Assembly (NCBI RefSeq): GCF_009831215.1
Contig: NZ_WUTW01000001.1
Location: 682,001 to 746,000, forward strand
Reading direction: 5' to 3'
DNA: 64,000 bases
Source of the DNA: Actinomadura rayongensis
GTDB lineage: Bacteria; Actinomycetota; Actinomycetes; Streptosporangiales; Streptosporangiaceae
Shown here: positions 51,467 through 60,918 of the stretch, one piece after another
Layout of the letters: each line of letters opens with the position of its first letter
How positions within the stretch are numbered: the first letter of the stretch is position 1
Made by a program: the position numbers and the translations under genes
The notes under the pieces: model-generated
Told to the model about the DNA's origin: nothing
Seen by the model: the letters and a program-made list of their open reading frames with translations, nothing else
The model's database searches: none

Positions 51467-52489
51467 ATGCGTGGAGTAGTGCTGACCGGACCCGGCGACG
51501 TCCGCGTCGAGGAGCGCCCGGACCCGGAGATCGTCGAGCCGACCGACGCGATCCTCCGCGTCACGGCGGCGTGCGTGTGCGGCTCGGACCTGTGGCCGTA
51601 CCGGGGTGTCGACAAGAGCGCGGGCCCGGCGCCGATGGGCCACGAGTACGTCGGCGTGGTCGAGGAGACCGGCGCGGACGTGCGGACCGTGAAGCCCGGG
51701 GACTTCGTCGTCGGCTCGTTCTTCGCGTCGGACAACACCTGCGAGATCTGCCGGGCCGGCTACCAGTCCCGCTGCGTCCACGCCGTGCCGATCGGGGCGA
51801 TCGGTACGCAGGCGGAATATGCGCGGATCCCGCTGGCCGACGGGACGCTGGTCGCCACGCCCGGGCCGCCGGACGCGGACCTCGTGCCGTCGCTGCTGAC
51901 CGCGTCCGACGTGCTCGGCACCGGCTGGTTCGCCGCCGTCGCCGCCGCCGCGGGACCCGGCCGGACGGTCGCGGTCGTCGGGGACGGCGCGGTCGGGCTG
52001 CTCGGCGTCCTCGCCGCGCGGGAGCTGGGCGCGGAACGGATCGTGGTGTTCAGCCGCCATGCCGACCGGCGCAGGCTGGCCGTCGAGTTCGGCGCGACCG
52101 ACGTCATCGCCGACCGCGGCGACGCCGGCGTCGCCGCGCTCAAGGACCTGCTCGGCGGGCTCGGCGCGCACGGCGTGATCGAGGCGGTCGGCACGCAGGA
52201 GTCGATGATGCAGGCGATCCGCGCGACGCGGCCCGGCGGGCATGTCGGGTATGTCGGGGTGGCGCACGACGTGGAGATCCCGGGGAACGAGCTGTTCTTC
52301 TCGGCCGTCCACCTGCACGGCGGCCCCGCGCCCGTCCGCCGCTTCCTGCCGGAGCTGATCGACCTGATCTGGAACCGGCGGATCGACCCGGGCAGGGTGT
52401 TCGACCTCGCCCTGCCGCTGGAGGACGCCGCCGAGGCGTACCGGGCGATGGACGAGCGCCGCGCCGTCAAGTCCCTCCTGCGCCCGTGA
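51467..52489 (+). CDS. Zinc-dependent alcohol dehydrogenase family protein
   Basis: A 340-residue medium-chain dehydrogenase. Zn-site motifs CVCGSDLWPYRG and GHEYVGVV, the structural-zinc region with fewer Cys than usual (NTCEICRAGYQSRC), and the cofactor motif VVGDGAVGLLGVL are visible. The substrate alcohol or aldehyde is unknown. ATG at 51467 has AAGGAGA upstream. It is divergent from the XRE-MmyB gene, which likely controls it. Confidence 0.92.
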   Translation: MRGVVLTGPGDVRVEERPDPEIVEPTDAILRVTAACVCGSDLWPYRGVDKSAGPAPMGHEYVGVVEETGADVRTVKPGDFVVGSFFASDNTCEICRAGYQSRCVHAVPIGAIGTQAEYARIPLADGTLVATPGPPDADLVPSLLTASDVLGTGWFAAVAAAAGPGRTVAVVGDGAVGLLGVLAARELGAERIVVFSRHADRRRLAVEFGATDVIADRGDAGVAALKDLLGGLGAHGVIEAVGTQESMMQAIRATRPGGHVGYVGVAHDVEIPGNELFFSAVHLHGGPAPVRRFLPELIDLIWNRRIDPGRVFDLALPLEDAAEAYRAMDERRAVKSLLRP

Positions 52490-52498
52490 CGGGACGGC

Positions 52499-52825
52499 AT
52501 GATGGGGCGTATGCCGTCGGTCGACCTTGATGAGCAGAAGGCCCTGGACGTCGCGCTCGGCGGGCTCGTCCTCCGCGAGCTGAGCGAGGACGACGGCGTC
52601 GCGCACCTGACGATCGAGATCGGGCGGTCCGGGCTGCCGTGCGTCACCGTGACGTCCGGCACCCGGCCGCTCATGCTGCCGTCCGACGAGCTGCTGGAGG
52701 CCGCCTGCCGGCTGGCCGACGCGCACGAGCGCGCCGGGACCGGCCTGACGGGCGCGGCCTACCGGTTCGAGAAGCAGCCCTCCGGCCGGTGGTCGATGGC
52801 CGGGGACTTCACCTACGCGGGCTAG
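52499..52825 (+). CDS. Conserved hypothetical protein
   Basis: A 108-residue soluble protein with mixed alpha/beta character, no membrane segment and no motif I recognise. It starts 9 bp after the alcohol dehydrogenase stop, so it may be co-transcribed. ATG at 52499, 52502 or 52511 are all possible. It is convergent with and overlaps by 4 bp the HxlR gene. Confidence 0.6.
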   Translation: MMGRMPSVDLDEQKALDVALGGLVLRELSEDDGVAHLTIEIGRSGLPCVTVTSGTRPLMLPSDELLEAACRLADAHERAGTGLTGAAYRFEKQPSGRWSMAGDFTYAG

Positions 52826-53274
52826 CCCGCCGCGCCGGGGCCGGGCAGCAGGTCGACGTCGCCCGCGTGCATCGGCGCCCCGCAGTGCGGGCAGCGCAGG
52901 TCCACGGCAGTGATCTCGCCGCACGCGCGGTGCCGGTAGAGCACGGGCGGCCCCGCCTCGCCCGCCAGCCATCTGTCACCCCACCGCGTCATCACCATGA
53001 GCAGGTCGACCAGCTCGGTGCCCTTCTCCGTCAGGTGGTACTCGTAGCGCGGGCGCGCGTCGTACGGACGGCGTTCCAGCACGCCCTGGCCGACGAGGTG
53101 CGCGAGCCGTTCGGTCAGCACCTTGCGGGAGATCCCGAGATCGGCCTGGAGCTGGTCGAACCGGTTCATCCCGACCCAGACGTCGCGCAGGATCAGCGGC
53201 GACCACGGCTCGCCGATCACGTCGAGCGTCCGCGCGATGGAGCAGGCCATCGCCCCGAAGTTCGTGCGTTGCAT
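52822..53274 (-). CDS. HxlR-family transcriptional regulator
   Basis: A 150-residue winged-helix regulator of the HxlR type: CSIARTLDVIGEPWSPLILRD and LTERLAHLVGQGVLERR are the family hallmarks. A C-terminal zinc-ribbon-like part has C-x-x-C pairs (RCPHC). It is divergent from the RibD-type reductase 88 bp away, in the manner of a local repressor. The intergenic GGGGTTCCCTTAGGGAACTC is a near-palindrome and a likely operator. Confidence 0.88.
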   Translation of the reverse strand: MQRTNFGAMACSIARTLDVIGEPWSPLILRDVWVGMNRFDQLQADLGISRKVLTERLAHLVGQGVLERRPYDARPRYEYHLTEKGTELVDLLMVMTRWGDRWLAGEAGPPVLYRHRACGEITAVDLRCPHCGAPMHAGDVDLLPGPGAAG

Positions 53275-53289
53275 GGAACCAGCCTAACC

Positions 53290-53312
53290 CTTGGGGTTCC
53301 CTTAGGGAACTC
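53290..53312. promoter_or_regulatory. Inverted repeat between the HxlR and reductase genes
   Basis: GGTTCCC-TTA-GGGAACT, 7-bp arms with one mismatch, lies between the divergent genes and near both promoters; a plausible HxlR operator. Confidence 0.5.
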
Positions 53313-53362
53313 ATCTCTGCTACGGTCACGGAGTCTCTTCAAGGAACTCAAAGGAGGACGGG

Positions 53363-53956
53363 ATGAGCAAGGTCATGGCCGCGCACGCGGTCTCGGTCGA
53401 CGGCTACATCACCGGCCGCGACGCCGGTCCGGGCCGCGGGCTCGGCGACGCCGGGACGCTGTTCGACTGGTACTTCGACGGCGACGCCGCCAGCGGCGTG
53501 TTCGACGGCTTCCGGCTGAGCGCGCCGAGCGCGCGGGTCTTCGACGCCCTCGCCGGACGCGTCGGCGCGGTCGTCGCGGGCCGCGCCACCTACGAGGACT
53601 CCGACGGGTTCGGCGGCGGAAGTCCCCATCCGGGCGCGGAGCTGGTCGTGCTCAGCCACGAACCGGTGCCCGGCGTGTCCGAGCGTCAGACGCTCGTCAC
53701 GACCGGCATCCGGGACGCGATCGCCGTCGCCCGCAAGCTCGCCGGGGGCAAGGACGTCGGCCTGATGGGCGGCGTCGTCGCGACCGAGGCGCTGGCGGAA
53801 GGGCTGGTGGACGAGGTCGTCCTGCACCAGGTGCCCGTCCTGCTCGGCGGAGGCCGCCCGTTCTTCCGGGAACTGCCCGCGCACGTCCGCCTGCGGCTGA
53901 TCGAGGCCGTCCCGGCGCCCGGCGTCACCCACCTGCACTACGCCGTAGAGAACTAA
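53363..53956 (+). CDS. Dihydrofolate-reductase/RibD C-terminal-like protein
   Basis: A 197-residue NADPH-binding fold of the RibD-C/DHFR type (AAHAVSVDGYITGRDAG at the N-terminus; GLMGGVVATEALAEGLVDEV late, about residues 134-153). Members in actinomycetes are mostly uncharacterised. ATG at 53363 has GGAGGA upstream. The PPOX-type gene follows by 12 bp in the same operon. Confidence 0.88.
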   Translation: MSKVMAAHAVSVDGYITGRDAGPGRGLGDAGTLFDWYFDGDAASGVFDGFRLSAPSARVFDALAGRVGAVVAGRATYEDSDGFGGGSPHPGAELVVLSHEPVPGVSERQTLVTTGIRDAIAVARKLAGGKDVGLMGGVVATEALAEGLVDEVVLHQVPVLLGGGRPFFRELPAHVRLRLIEAVPAPGVTHLHYAVEN

Positions 53957-53968
53957 GGAGAAGGAACC

Positions 53969-54346
53969 ATGCTGAACCCCGACGTCCGCCGCATTCTCGA
54001 CGGCACCGCGCTGGCCCACCTCGCCACCGTCCTGCCGGACGGCGCGCCGCACAGCATCCCGCTCTGGATCGGGACGCACGGCGACCACATCGTCATTCTC
54101 ACCGGCCCGCAGTCGCAGAAGGCGCGCAACCTGCGCCGCGACCCCCGCGTCGCGCTGTCCCTCACGCCGCCCGACGACCCGTTCCGGCCGGTGATCGTCC
54201 GGGGCCGGGTCGTCGAATGGCTGGACGGCGACGCGGGCTGGGAGATCGTCGACCGCATCGCGATGAAGTACATCGGCCGCCCCTACGCCAGGGACGAGGA
54301 ACGCGTCGTCGCCCTCATCGAGCCGGAGCGGCAGAGCGTCGGCTGA
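53969..54346 (+). CDS. PPOX-class F420/FMN-dependent oxidoreductase family
   Basis: A 125-residue split beta-barrel flavin-binding protein (TIGR03618-like). HLATVLPDGAPHSIPLWI and KARNLRRDPRVALSL are family hallmarks. It probably uses F420 or FMN. The 3' end overlaps the convergent SGNH hydrolase by 32 bp. Confidence 0.88.
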   Translation: MLNPDVRRILDGTALAHLATVLPDGAPHSIPLWIGTHGDHIVILTGPQSQKARNLRRDPRVALSLTPPDDPFRPVIVRGRVVEWLDGDAGWEIVDRIAMKYIGRPYARDEERVVALIEPERQSVG

Positions 54347-55112
54347 CGTGGTCCACGACGAGACGGGCCACGGCCGCCATTCCGTCCGCGTTGGGATGGA
54401 AGGGGATCGGTCCGCCGGTGAACGGAACGCCGAGGGACATTCCGGTGACCCACGGTTCGGACGTGCCGACCTCATGGCCCTCGCCCGCCGCCGACGCCCG
54501 GACGAGGTCCGCGCCGGTCGCCGTCGCGGCCTCGGCGAACGCCGCCGCCAGGGCCGTGGCGGCGGCGCGGAACCGGCGCGTCTCGTCGGCGTCCAGCGGC
54601 AGGCCGACGTCGTGCGCGGCGAGGATCGGCAGGTAGTCGACCAGCACGATCCGCGCCTCGGGCGCGTGTTCCCGCACGGCGGTCACGACGCGCGCCAGCG
54701 CCCCGGCCACCGCGCCGCACCGCTCCGCCGTCGGAATCGGCGGGATCCGTTCGCGCAGCCGCCGCCTCGGGAGGCCCGGGCAGCGGCGCAGCGCGGCGTT
54801 CGCCAGGGCGCGCTTGGTCAGCGCGCCGAGGTACCCCGCGTCGTTGCCGCCCGCCGTGATCGTCACGAGCCGGGCGGCGGCGGTGACGGCGCCGATCTGG
54901 GCGGGGAGCGTCCCGGCGACCGTCCGCTGCGGATCGGTCAGCAGGTGATCGGTCGTCGCGCCCGACGCGGTGGCGTCCACGAGCGGCAGCGCGAGCGCCT
55001 GCGCCACCAGGTGCGGGTAGTTGCGCGCCGAGCGCAGCGCGCCGCGATGCGCCAGCGGGCGGATCCCCGGCCCGGCGGCGAACGAACTGCCGAGTGCGAC
55101 GTAGGCCGTCAC
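54315..55112 (-). CDS. SGNH/GDSL-family hydrolase
   Basis: A 265-residue SGNH hydrolase with block I ALGSSFAAGPG, Gly and Asn blocks (GGND in TITAGGNDAGY, about residue 89) and the late IPFHPNADGM with Asp and His. No signal peptide is visible, so it is probably cytoplasmic. The GTG start overlaps the Lrp gene stop (GTGA). It overlaps a convergent oxidoreductase at its 3' end. Confidence 0.86.
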   Translation of the reverse strand: MTAYVALGSSFAAGPGIRPLAHRGALRSARNYPHLVAQALALPLVDATASGATTDHLLTDPQRTVAGTLPAQIGAVTAAARLVTITAGGNDAGYLGALTKRALANAALRRCPGLPRRRLRERIPPIPTAERCGAVAGALARVVTAVREHAPEARIVLVDYLPILAAHDVGLPLDADETRRFRAAATALAAAFAEAATATGADLVRASAAGEGHEVGTSEPWVTGMSLGVPFTGGPIPFHPNADGMAAVARLVVDHVSRRSAAPAR

Positions 55113-55579
55113 GGGCGGTCCGGCGCGGGGTCGATGTGCGGGGTGCGGACGTGCTCGTAGACCATCGAGGTCTGGACGTCCGCGACCTCACGGCGCTCGG
55201 TGAGCCGGTCGATGACGAACGCGTACAGGCCGTCGGGATCGGGCACCGCGACATGGACGAGGAAATCGCTGGAACCGCTGGTGACGAACAGCCCGATCGT
55301 CTCGGGAAGCGCCGCCGCCCATTCCCGGAAACCCTCGATGACCGGTCGGGACGGCGGCCGGATCCGCACCGCGATCAGCGCCTGGACGGGCCGTCCGATC
55401 GCCGCCAGATCGAGTTCGGCGCGATAGCCGCGAATGACGCCCCGCTCGCGCAGCGCGCGGACGCGTTCCAGCGCGGTCGACGGCGACACGCCCGCCACCG
55501 CCGCGAGGTCCCGGTTCTTCGCCCGCGCGTCCCGCTGCAGAGCGCGCAGAAGTCGGCGATCGGTCGCATCCACTTTCAT
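55109..55579 (-). CDS. Lrp/AsnC-family transcriptional regulator
   Basis: A 156-residue Lrp-type regulator: N-terminal helix-turn-helix (DATDRRLLRALQRDARAKNR, then VSPSTALERVRAL) and C-terminal RAM ligand domain. It forms a chain of overlapping genes with the EamA-type transporter upstream (ATGA) and the SGNH hydrolase downstream, so it may regulate the transporter in response to an amino acid. Confidence 0.9.
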   Translation of the reverse strand: MKVDATDRRLLRALQRDARAKNRDLAAVAGVSPSTALERVRALRERGVIRGYRAELDLAAIGRPVQALIAVRIRPPSRPVIEGFREWAAALPETIGLFVTSGSSDFLVHVAVPDPDGLYAFVIDRLTERREVADVQTSMVYEHVRTPHIDPAPDRP

Positions 55580-56511
55580 GTTCGGGGCCTCTCGTCGAAC
55601 GAGACGTCAACGCGTGAGCGTACCGGGCCGTCTCGTCGGCCCTTCCCGCCGGTGCTGACGACCGCGAGCCCGCCGACCAGCAGCGCCAGCCCCGCGCCGG
55701 AGGCGGCCGTCACCCGCTCGCCCAGCACGGCCAGGCCGAGGACGGCGGCGACCAGCGGCTCGGCCAGGCTCAGCGTCCCCGCCGTGCTCGCCAGGACCCG
55801 CTCCAGGCCCGCGACGAACAGCAGGTAGGCCGCCGCCGTCGCGGCCACGCCGAGCCAGGCCAGCAGCGCCAGGCCCGGGCCGTCCGGCGCGGGCGGACGA
55901 CGTACGAGCGCCGGGCTGATCGCCAGCCCGCCCGCCAGCAGCGTCGCGCTGACGGCGGCGGACATCGGGACGCGCCGCTCGGTGAGGCGCTTGGCCGCCA
56001 CCGTGTAGAGGCCGTAGCAGGCGCCGGAGACGATCCCGAGGACGATCCCCGCGGTGTCGACGCGTCCGGCGCCCGGCGCGAGCAGCAGCGCGCAGCCCGC
56101 GACCGCGCCGAGCGTGCCCGCCGTCCAGCCCGGGCCCGGCCGGTCGCCGCCGAGCAGCCGGGCGAACGCGCCCGTCGCCACCGGAGCCATGCCGAGCGCG
56201 ACCGCCGTGGCGAGCGCGGCGCCCGTCCGGCTCACCGAGAACATGAATCCGGCCTGGTAGGCGGCGGTGGCGAGCGCGGCGAGCAGCAGCCACGGCCAGA
56301 CGTCGCGGCGGGCGAGCGGCCTCAGTCCGGCGCGCGACCGGGCGGCGACGACGGCGAGGACCAGGCCGCCGATCAGGATCCGCGCGGCGCCGAGCGCGAC
56401 GGGGTCGTCCCCGGTGTCCGCCCAGACCTGCGCGGGACCCACGGTGCCCCACAGGACGGCGGCGGCCAGGACGAATGCGGCGCCGTTCGGCCGGGGGACG
56501 GGTCGTCTCAT
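55576..56511 (-). CDS. EamA/DMT-superfamily transporter
   Basis: A 311-residue protein with ten predicted membrane segments in two EamA halves (LAAAVLWGTVGPAQVWA early; LAISPALVRR in the middle; GLALLVGGLAVV last). Likely an exporter of amino acids or metabolites; coupling to the Lrp gene supports this. ATG at 56511. The Arg-rich tail is odd but short. Confidence 0.85.
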   Translation of the reverse strand: MRRPVPRPNGAAFVLAAAVLWGTVGPAQVWADTGDDPVALGAARILIGGLVLAVVAARSRAGLRPLARRDVWPWLLLAALATAAYQAGFMFSVSRTGAALATAVALGMAPVATGAFARLLGGDRPGPGWTAGTLGAVAGCALLLAPGAGRVDTAGIVLGIVSGACYGLYTVAAKRLTERRVPMSAAVSATLLAGGLAISPALVRRPPAPDGPGLALLAWLGVAATAAAYLLFVAGLERVLASTAGTLSLAEPLVAAVLGLAVLGERVTAASGAGLALLVGGLAVVSTGGKGRRDGPVRSRVDVSFDERPRT

Positions 56512-56649
56512 GTCCGCGACCCTAGGAAAGGCCCGGCGATAATGCGACGGACGATGAATTCCGTTCGGCCACGGCCGTTGTTTTGGCTCGACTGCCAAAT
56601 ATCGTTCGGTGATCGCCTCTGATCGCCGAATTCTGCGCAGTCGTGCAGT

Positions 56650-56660
56650 TGGACAGTCCA
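56650..56660. promoter_or_regulatory. Inverted repeat TGGAC-A-GTCCA
   Basis: A 5-bp inverted repeat between the transporter and P450 genes, 95 bp before the P450. The half-sites are those of the StrR operator but in reversed order, so it is not that operator. Confidence 0.3.
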
Positions 56661-56755
56661 CGATGTGGACGAGGGGTACTCAACATGCGTCTTCACTGAC
56701 ATCCTGGGTGTTAGTCAGACCCAGCCATTCGGTCAATCCGCATGAGGGAGCGTCG

Positions 56756-57853
56756 GTGTCCGACCAGCCGAACGTCGATCTGACGGACCACGAGCATTTC
56801 CGCCGGCTGCGCCGGACCGATCCCGTCCACTGGAACCCCGGGACCGGCGCCTGGTCGATCACCCGCCACGCCGACATCCGCGCGGTGGCCGCCGACCGCG
56901 CCACGTTCGCCTCGCTCGCGGGCGGCGGGCCCGAGGGGGTGCGGCGCCTCGTCCTCCCGCACTTCCGGCCGTTCGAGGTGGCGGAACTGGCCGCCGAGAC
57001 GCGCGGGATGATCGACGCCCTGATCGACGTCCTGCCGGACGGTGAGCCGTTCGACTTCGTGTCCGCCCTCGCCGCCCGGCTGCCGCTGCTGGTGCTCGGC
57101 CGCCTGGTCGGCGCGCCCGCCGAGGACTGCGAGGACCTGCTCGCCTGGACGAACGCGCTCGCCGCCGAGGACGCCGCGCCCGAGCCCGCCGCCCGCGCCC
57201 GCGCCGCGCTCCGCGACTACTTCCGCGACCTGGAGGACGAGCGCCGCCGGTCACCGCGCGAGGACATCGTCACCGCGCTGACCAGGGCGGAGATCGACGG
57301 CCTCCCGTTGTCCCGGGACGAGCTGGACGGCTACTACCCGCGCCTGCTCGTCGCCGGAAACGAGACGACGCGCCACCTGCTCGCGGGCGGCATGGTCGCG
57401 CTGCACCGCCATCCGGACGAGTGGACGGCCGTCGTCCGGGACCCGTCCCGCATCCCCGCCATGGTCGAGGAGATGGTCCGCTGGACGTCCCCGGTGCTGT
57501 CGACGGGCCGCACGGCGACGTGCGACGTGGAACTGCACGGCCGCCGCATCCGCGCAGGTCAGCAGGTCGTCCTGTGGTTCTGCTCCGGCAACCGCGACGA
57601 GACCGTCTTCGCCGACCCCGACCGCTTCGTCGGCGACCGCACGCCGAACGACCACCTGGGCTTCGGCTGGGGCACCCACGCCTGCCTCGGCGCCCCCCTG
57701 GCCCGGCTGCAGACCCGCCTCTTCCTGGAGCACCTGGTCGAACAGGGCCTGCGCATAGAACCCGCGGCGTCCCCGACCTGCTCGCCGTCCGGCGCGATCG
57801 AACGCCTCCCGTCCCGCCTCCGCAAAGAGCCCCAGCCGGCCACCCGTCCCTAG
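56756..57853 (+). CDS. Cytochrome P450
   Basis: A 365-residue P450, short for the family. The I-helix is [10 protein letters not shown] (about residue 202), the K-helix ExxR reads EEMVRWTSP, and the heme loop [18 protein letters not shown] places the ligand Cys near residue 310. It is about 24 kb from the Hpg/Dpg cluster and is not near an NRPS, so it is not called an Oxy crosslinker. GTG at 56756 has GAGGGAG upstream; the longer ORF is not supported. It is convergent with an MFS gene, 3 bp apart. Confidence 0.92.
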   Translation: MSDQPNVDLTDHEHFRRLRRTDPVHWNPGTGAWSITRHADIRAVAADRATFASLAGGGPEGVRRLVLPHFRPFEVAELAAETRGMIDALIDVLPDGEPFDFVSALAARLPLLVLGRLVGAPAEDCEDLLAWTNALAAEDAAPEPAARARAALRDYFRDLEDERRRSPREDIVTALTRAEIDGLPLSRDELDGYYPRLLVAGNETTRHLLAGGMVALHRHPDEWTAVVRDPSRIPAMVEEMVRWTSPVLSTGRTATCDVELHGRRIRAGQQVVLWFCSGNRDETVFADPDRFVGDRTPNDHLGFGWGTHACLGAPLARLQTRLFLEHLVEQGLRIEPAASPTCSPSGAIERLPSRLRKEPQPATRP

Positions 57854-57856
57854 GGT

Positions 57857-59068
57857 TCAGGCGATCTCGCGGTCGCGGCCCGCCAGGACGCCCGTCGCGA
57901 TCTGCGGGAGCATCAGCACGGCCAGGAAGGCCAGCGGCGCCCCCCAGCCGCCGGTGTGCTGGTAGAGCGCGCCGACGGCGATCGGGCCGGGGACGGCGAG
58001 CAGATAGCCGACGCTCTGGGCGAAGGTGGACAGCCGCGCGACGGTCGGGCCGTCCCGCCCGCGCAGGCCGATCATCGTGAGGGCGAGCGGGAACGAGCAG
58101 TTCGCGACGCCGAGCAGGATCGCCCACAGCCATGGGAGGGCGGCCGGGGCCGCCCAGAGGCCCGCGTAGCCGGCGAGGCCGAACGCGCCGAGGACGGCGG
58201 CGAGCGCGCTCTGCCCGCGCAGCCGCCCGGCCGCCGCCGCGAGGGCGAACGAGAGCGGTACGCCGAGGACGGACGTCACCGAGAACAGCAGCCCGGCGGT
58301 CTCGGCGGACAGCCCCGCGTCGCGGAAGATCTGCGGCAGCCAGCCGATGACGACGTACGCGGCGGTGGCCTGCAGCGCGAAGTAGCCGGCGAGCGCCCAG
58401 GCGACCGGGTCGCGCGCGAGCCGGCGGGCGTCGCGCGTCCCCGGCGCGACGGGCCGGGCCCGGTCGCCGCGCAGCGCCAGCCACGGCGGCACCGCGACGG
58501 CCGCGAGCAGCGCCCAGCAGCCGAGCGCGGCGCGCCAGTCGCCGTGCAGCGTCCGCGCGAGCGGCACCGTCGCGGCGGCGGCGGACGAGGCGCCGAGGTT
58601 GAGCGCCATCGAGTAGAGCCCGGTCATCGCGCCGACGCGCGTCGGGAAGCGCTCCTTGACGACGGCCGGGAGCAGGACGTTCGCGACGGCGATCCCGGCC
58701 AGCGCCAGCGCGCTCGCCGCCAGGAACAGCGCGCCGCCCCCGGCGAACAGGCGCAGGAGCAGCCCGGCCGCGACCGCCGCCATCCCGGCCAGGACGACGC
58801 GGTCGGAGCCGTGCCGGGCCGCGAGCCGGGACGCGGTGAAGCCGACGACCGCGAAGCACAGCACCGGCATCGAGGTCAGCAGCCCGGCGACGGTGGCGCT
58901 CATGCCGAGGTCGCGGCGGACCTCCTGGAGCACCGGGCCGAGGCTCGTCACCGCGGGACGGAGGTTCAGCGCGGTCAGCAGCAGGGCCGCGACCGCGACC
59001 GGGCGCGGCCGGGCGTGCCCGGACGCGCGCCGGGGGACGGGCTCGGCCCGGGCTTTCTCGTGCGCCAC
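57857..59068 (-). CDS. MFS transporter, CynX/NimT-like
   Basis: A 403-residue 12-segment major facilitator. Features are the loop 2-3 motif RLAARHGSDRVVLAG and conserved LNLRPAVTSLGPVL in segment 1 and SMALNLGASS in segment 5, as in the cyanate/nitroimidazole (CynX/NimT) group. It is divergent from a GntR gene only 22 bp away. GTG at 59068. Confidence 0.9.
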   Translation of the reverse strand: MAHEKARAEPVPRRASGHARPRPVAVAALLLTALNLRPAVTSLGPVLQEVRRDLGMSATVAGLLTSMPVLCFAVVGFTASRLAARHGSDRVVLAGMAAVAAGLLLRLFAGGGALFLAASALALAGIAVANVLLPAVVKERFPTRVGAMTGLYSMALNLGASSAAAATVPLARTLHGDWRAALGCWALLAAVAVPPWLALRGDRARPVAPGTRDARRLARDPVAWALAGYFALQATAAYVVIGWLPQIFRDAGLSAETAGLLFSVTSVLGVPLSFALAAAAGRLRGQSALAAVLGAFGLAGYAGLWAAPAALPWLWAILLGVANCSFPLALTMIGLRGRDGPTVARLSTFAQSVGYLLAVPGPIAVGALYQHTGGWGAPLAFLAVLMLPQIATGVLAGRDREIA

Positions 59069-59090
59069 GCGGCAATCGTATAATCATGGG
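59069..59090. promoter_or_regulatory. 22-bp divergent promoter region
   Basis: The interval between the MFS GTG and the GntR ATG contains TATAAT at 59079-59084, seven bases before the ATG, so the GntR mRNA is probably leaderless. On the other strand TATACG lies at a similar distance from the MFS start. Confidence 0.5.
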
Positions 59091-59768
59091 ATGAATCTTG
59101 GTCCGGTGCCGCGTCCGTCCGGGCTGTTCGAGGAGGTCGCGGCCCGGCTGCGGCGGGAGATCGTGTCCGGCGCCTGGCCGGTCGGGTCGCGGATCCCCAC
59201 CGAGCCCGAACTCGTCCGGCGGCTCGGGGTGGCGCGCAACACCGTCCGGGAGGCGGTGCGGGCGCTCGCCCACAACGGGCTGCTGGACATCCGCCAGGGC
59301 TCGGGGACGTACGTCGTCGCGACCAGCGAGCTGGCGGGCGTCATGCGGCGCCGGTTCGCGTCCGCCGACCAGGGGCACGTCGTGGAGGTGCGGCGCGCCC
59401 TGGAGGCGGCGGCGGCCCGGTCCGCCGCCCATCGCCGGACCGCGGACGACCTGGCGCGCCTGGACGAGCTGCTGGCCCTGCGCGAGGCGGCCTGGTCGTC
59501 CGGCGACCGCGACGCCTTCGTCGGCGCCGACGCCGCGTTCCACCGGGCGGTGGTGGCGGCCTCGCACAACGAGGTGCTGGTGGAGCTGTACGCGGACCTC
59601 GCGGCGGTGGTCCGCGACTCGCTGCGCGATCACTTCGAGACGGGCCTGCGTCCGGAGGCGTACCAGGACCACGCGCGCCTGCTCGACGCCGTCCGCGCGC
59701 AGGACGCGGACAGGGCCGCCGCCGAGGCCATGTTGCAGATGCCGACATGCGGAACCGAACTGGCCTGA
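59091..59768 (+). CDS. GntR-family regulator, FadR subgroup
   Basis: A 225-residue regulator with an N-terminal winged helix (residues 10-75; IPTEPELVRRLGVARNTVREAV) and a FadR-type helical C-domain with metal-ligand-like residues (D and H in FHRAVVAASHNEVL). It is a likely repressor of the divergent MFS gene. Confidence 0.9.
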   Translation: MNLGPVPRPSGLFEEVAARLRREIVSGAWPVGSRIPTEPELVRRLGVARNTVREAVRALAHNGLLDIRQGSGTYVVATSELAGVMRRRFASADQGHVVEVRRALEAAAARSAAHRRTADDLARLDELLALREAAWSSGDRDAFVGADAAFHRAVVAASHNEVLVELYADLAAVVRDSLRDHFETGLRPEAYQDHARLLDAVRAQDADRAAAEAMLQMPTCGTELA

Positions 59769-59848
59769 ACCAAATCCATGGCTAACCGGTAGATTTGATC
59801 GAGTATGCGGCGCTCCGCGCCGACCGATGTCCGGCTGGAGGCGATCAG

Positions 59849-60832
59849 ATGGCCACGGCAGACGCGCGTTACGCCGACCCGGTGGACCTGGAGAAGCACG
59901 GGGTCTACGGGGCGACGGCGCTCAGCGTGAAGAACGGGGGCTGGAACCGTCCCCGCTATCCGTTCCAAGGCCGCATCACGGCGGACGGTTCGAGCGGCTA
60001 CCCGGCCGAGCCCGGCCGCTACCACCTCTACGTCGCCCACCGCTGCCCGTGGGCTCACCGGACCGCCATCGTCCGGATCCTCACGGGGCTCCAGGACGTC
60101 GTGTCGCTCTCCTACGTCGACGACGAACGCGACGGCCTGGGCTGGGCGTTCCGCGAAAGCCGCGGCCCCGACCCCGTCAACGGGTTCCGCTACCTGCGCG
60201 AGGCGTACGAGGCGACCGAGCCCGGCTTCGACGGCCACGTGTCCGTCCCCGTGCTCTGGGACCGGACGACCCGGCGCATCGTGAGCAACAACTTCCCCGA
60301 CATCACGCTCGACCTGGCGACGCAGTTCGGCCGGTGGGCCGACCCGGCGGTCCGGCTCTACCCGGAGGAGCTGCGTCCGGAGATCGACGCGCTCAACGCC
60401 GACATCTACGCGAACGTCAACGACGGCACCTACCGCGTCGCGGGCGCCGCCTCGGACGCGGCCTACGCGGACCTGCGCCGGCGCGTGATCTCCGCCCTGG
60501 AGCGCCTGGACGAGCGGCTGGCCGCGCGCCGCTTCCTGCACGGCGCCACGATCACCGAGTCCGACGTCCGGCTGTGGGTGACGCTCGCCCGCTTCGACCT
60601 GACCTACAACCCGTTCGCCAAGATCAGCGAACGCCGCCTGCCGGACTTCCCGCACCTGTGGGCCTACGCCCGCGACCTCTACCAGCGCCCCGCCTTCCGC
60701 GAGACGACCGACCTGTCCGCCTTCTCCCATCTCGGCCCGCCGTTCCTCGACCCGGCCGTCACCCGGATCGAGGTGGAACCCCACCGGGCCGACTGGGACG
60801 AACCGCACGCCCGCGCGTCCCTCGCGGCCTGA
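59849..60832 (+). CDS. Glutathionyl/mycothiolyl-hydroquinone reductase family (Xi-class GST)
   Basis: A 327-residue Xi-class thioredoxin-fold transferase. The active Cys is in AHRCPWAHR (about residue 64), with NNFPDITLDL and the C-terminal helical domain (TYNPFAKISERRLPDFPHLW) in the usual order. Actinomycetes lack glutathione, so mycothiol is the likely thiol. It reduces thiol adducts of quinones. ATG at 59849 has GGAG seven bases upstream. Confidence 0.9.
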   Translation: MATADARYADPVDLEKHGVYGATALSVKNGGWNRPRYPFQGRITADGSSGYPAEPGRYHLYVAHRCPWAHRTAIVRILTGLQDVVSLSYVDDERDGLGWAFRESRGPDPVNGFRYLREAYEATEPGFDGHVSVPVLWDRTTRRIVSNNFPDITLDLATQFGRWADPAVRLYPEELRPEIDALNADIYANVNDGTYRVAGAASDAAYADLRRRVISALERLDERLAARRFLHGATITESDVRLWVTLARFDLTYNPFAKISERRLPDFPHLWAYARDLYQRPAFRETTDLSAFSHLGPPFLDPAVTRIEVEPHRADWDEPHARASLAA

Positions 60833-60918
60833 GCGCTCCCCGGAGGGGTCCCGGCGTGCGGCGTCGGACGTGCCCGCTACCTTGGCGGGACCGGTTCGTC
60901 CACCGCGCAGGAGAACGC

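Noticed and set aside
56756..57853. P450 as a glycopeptide crosslinking (Oxy) enzyme
   Set aside because: It is about 24 kb beyond the cluster edge among unrelated genes and is not grouped with other oxygenases or an NRPS.
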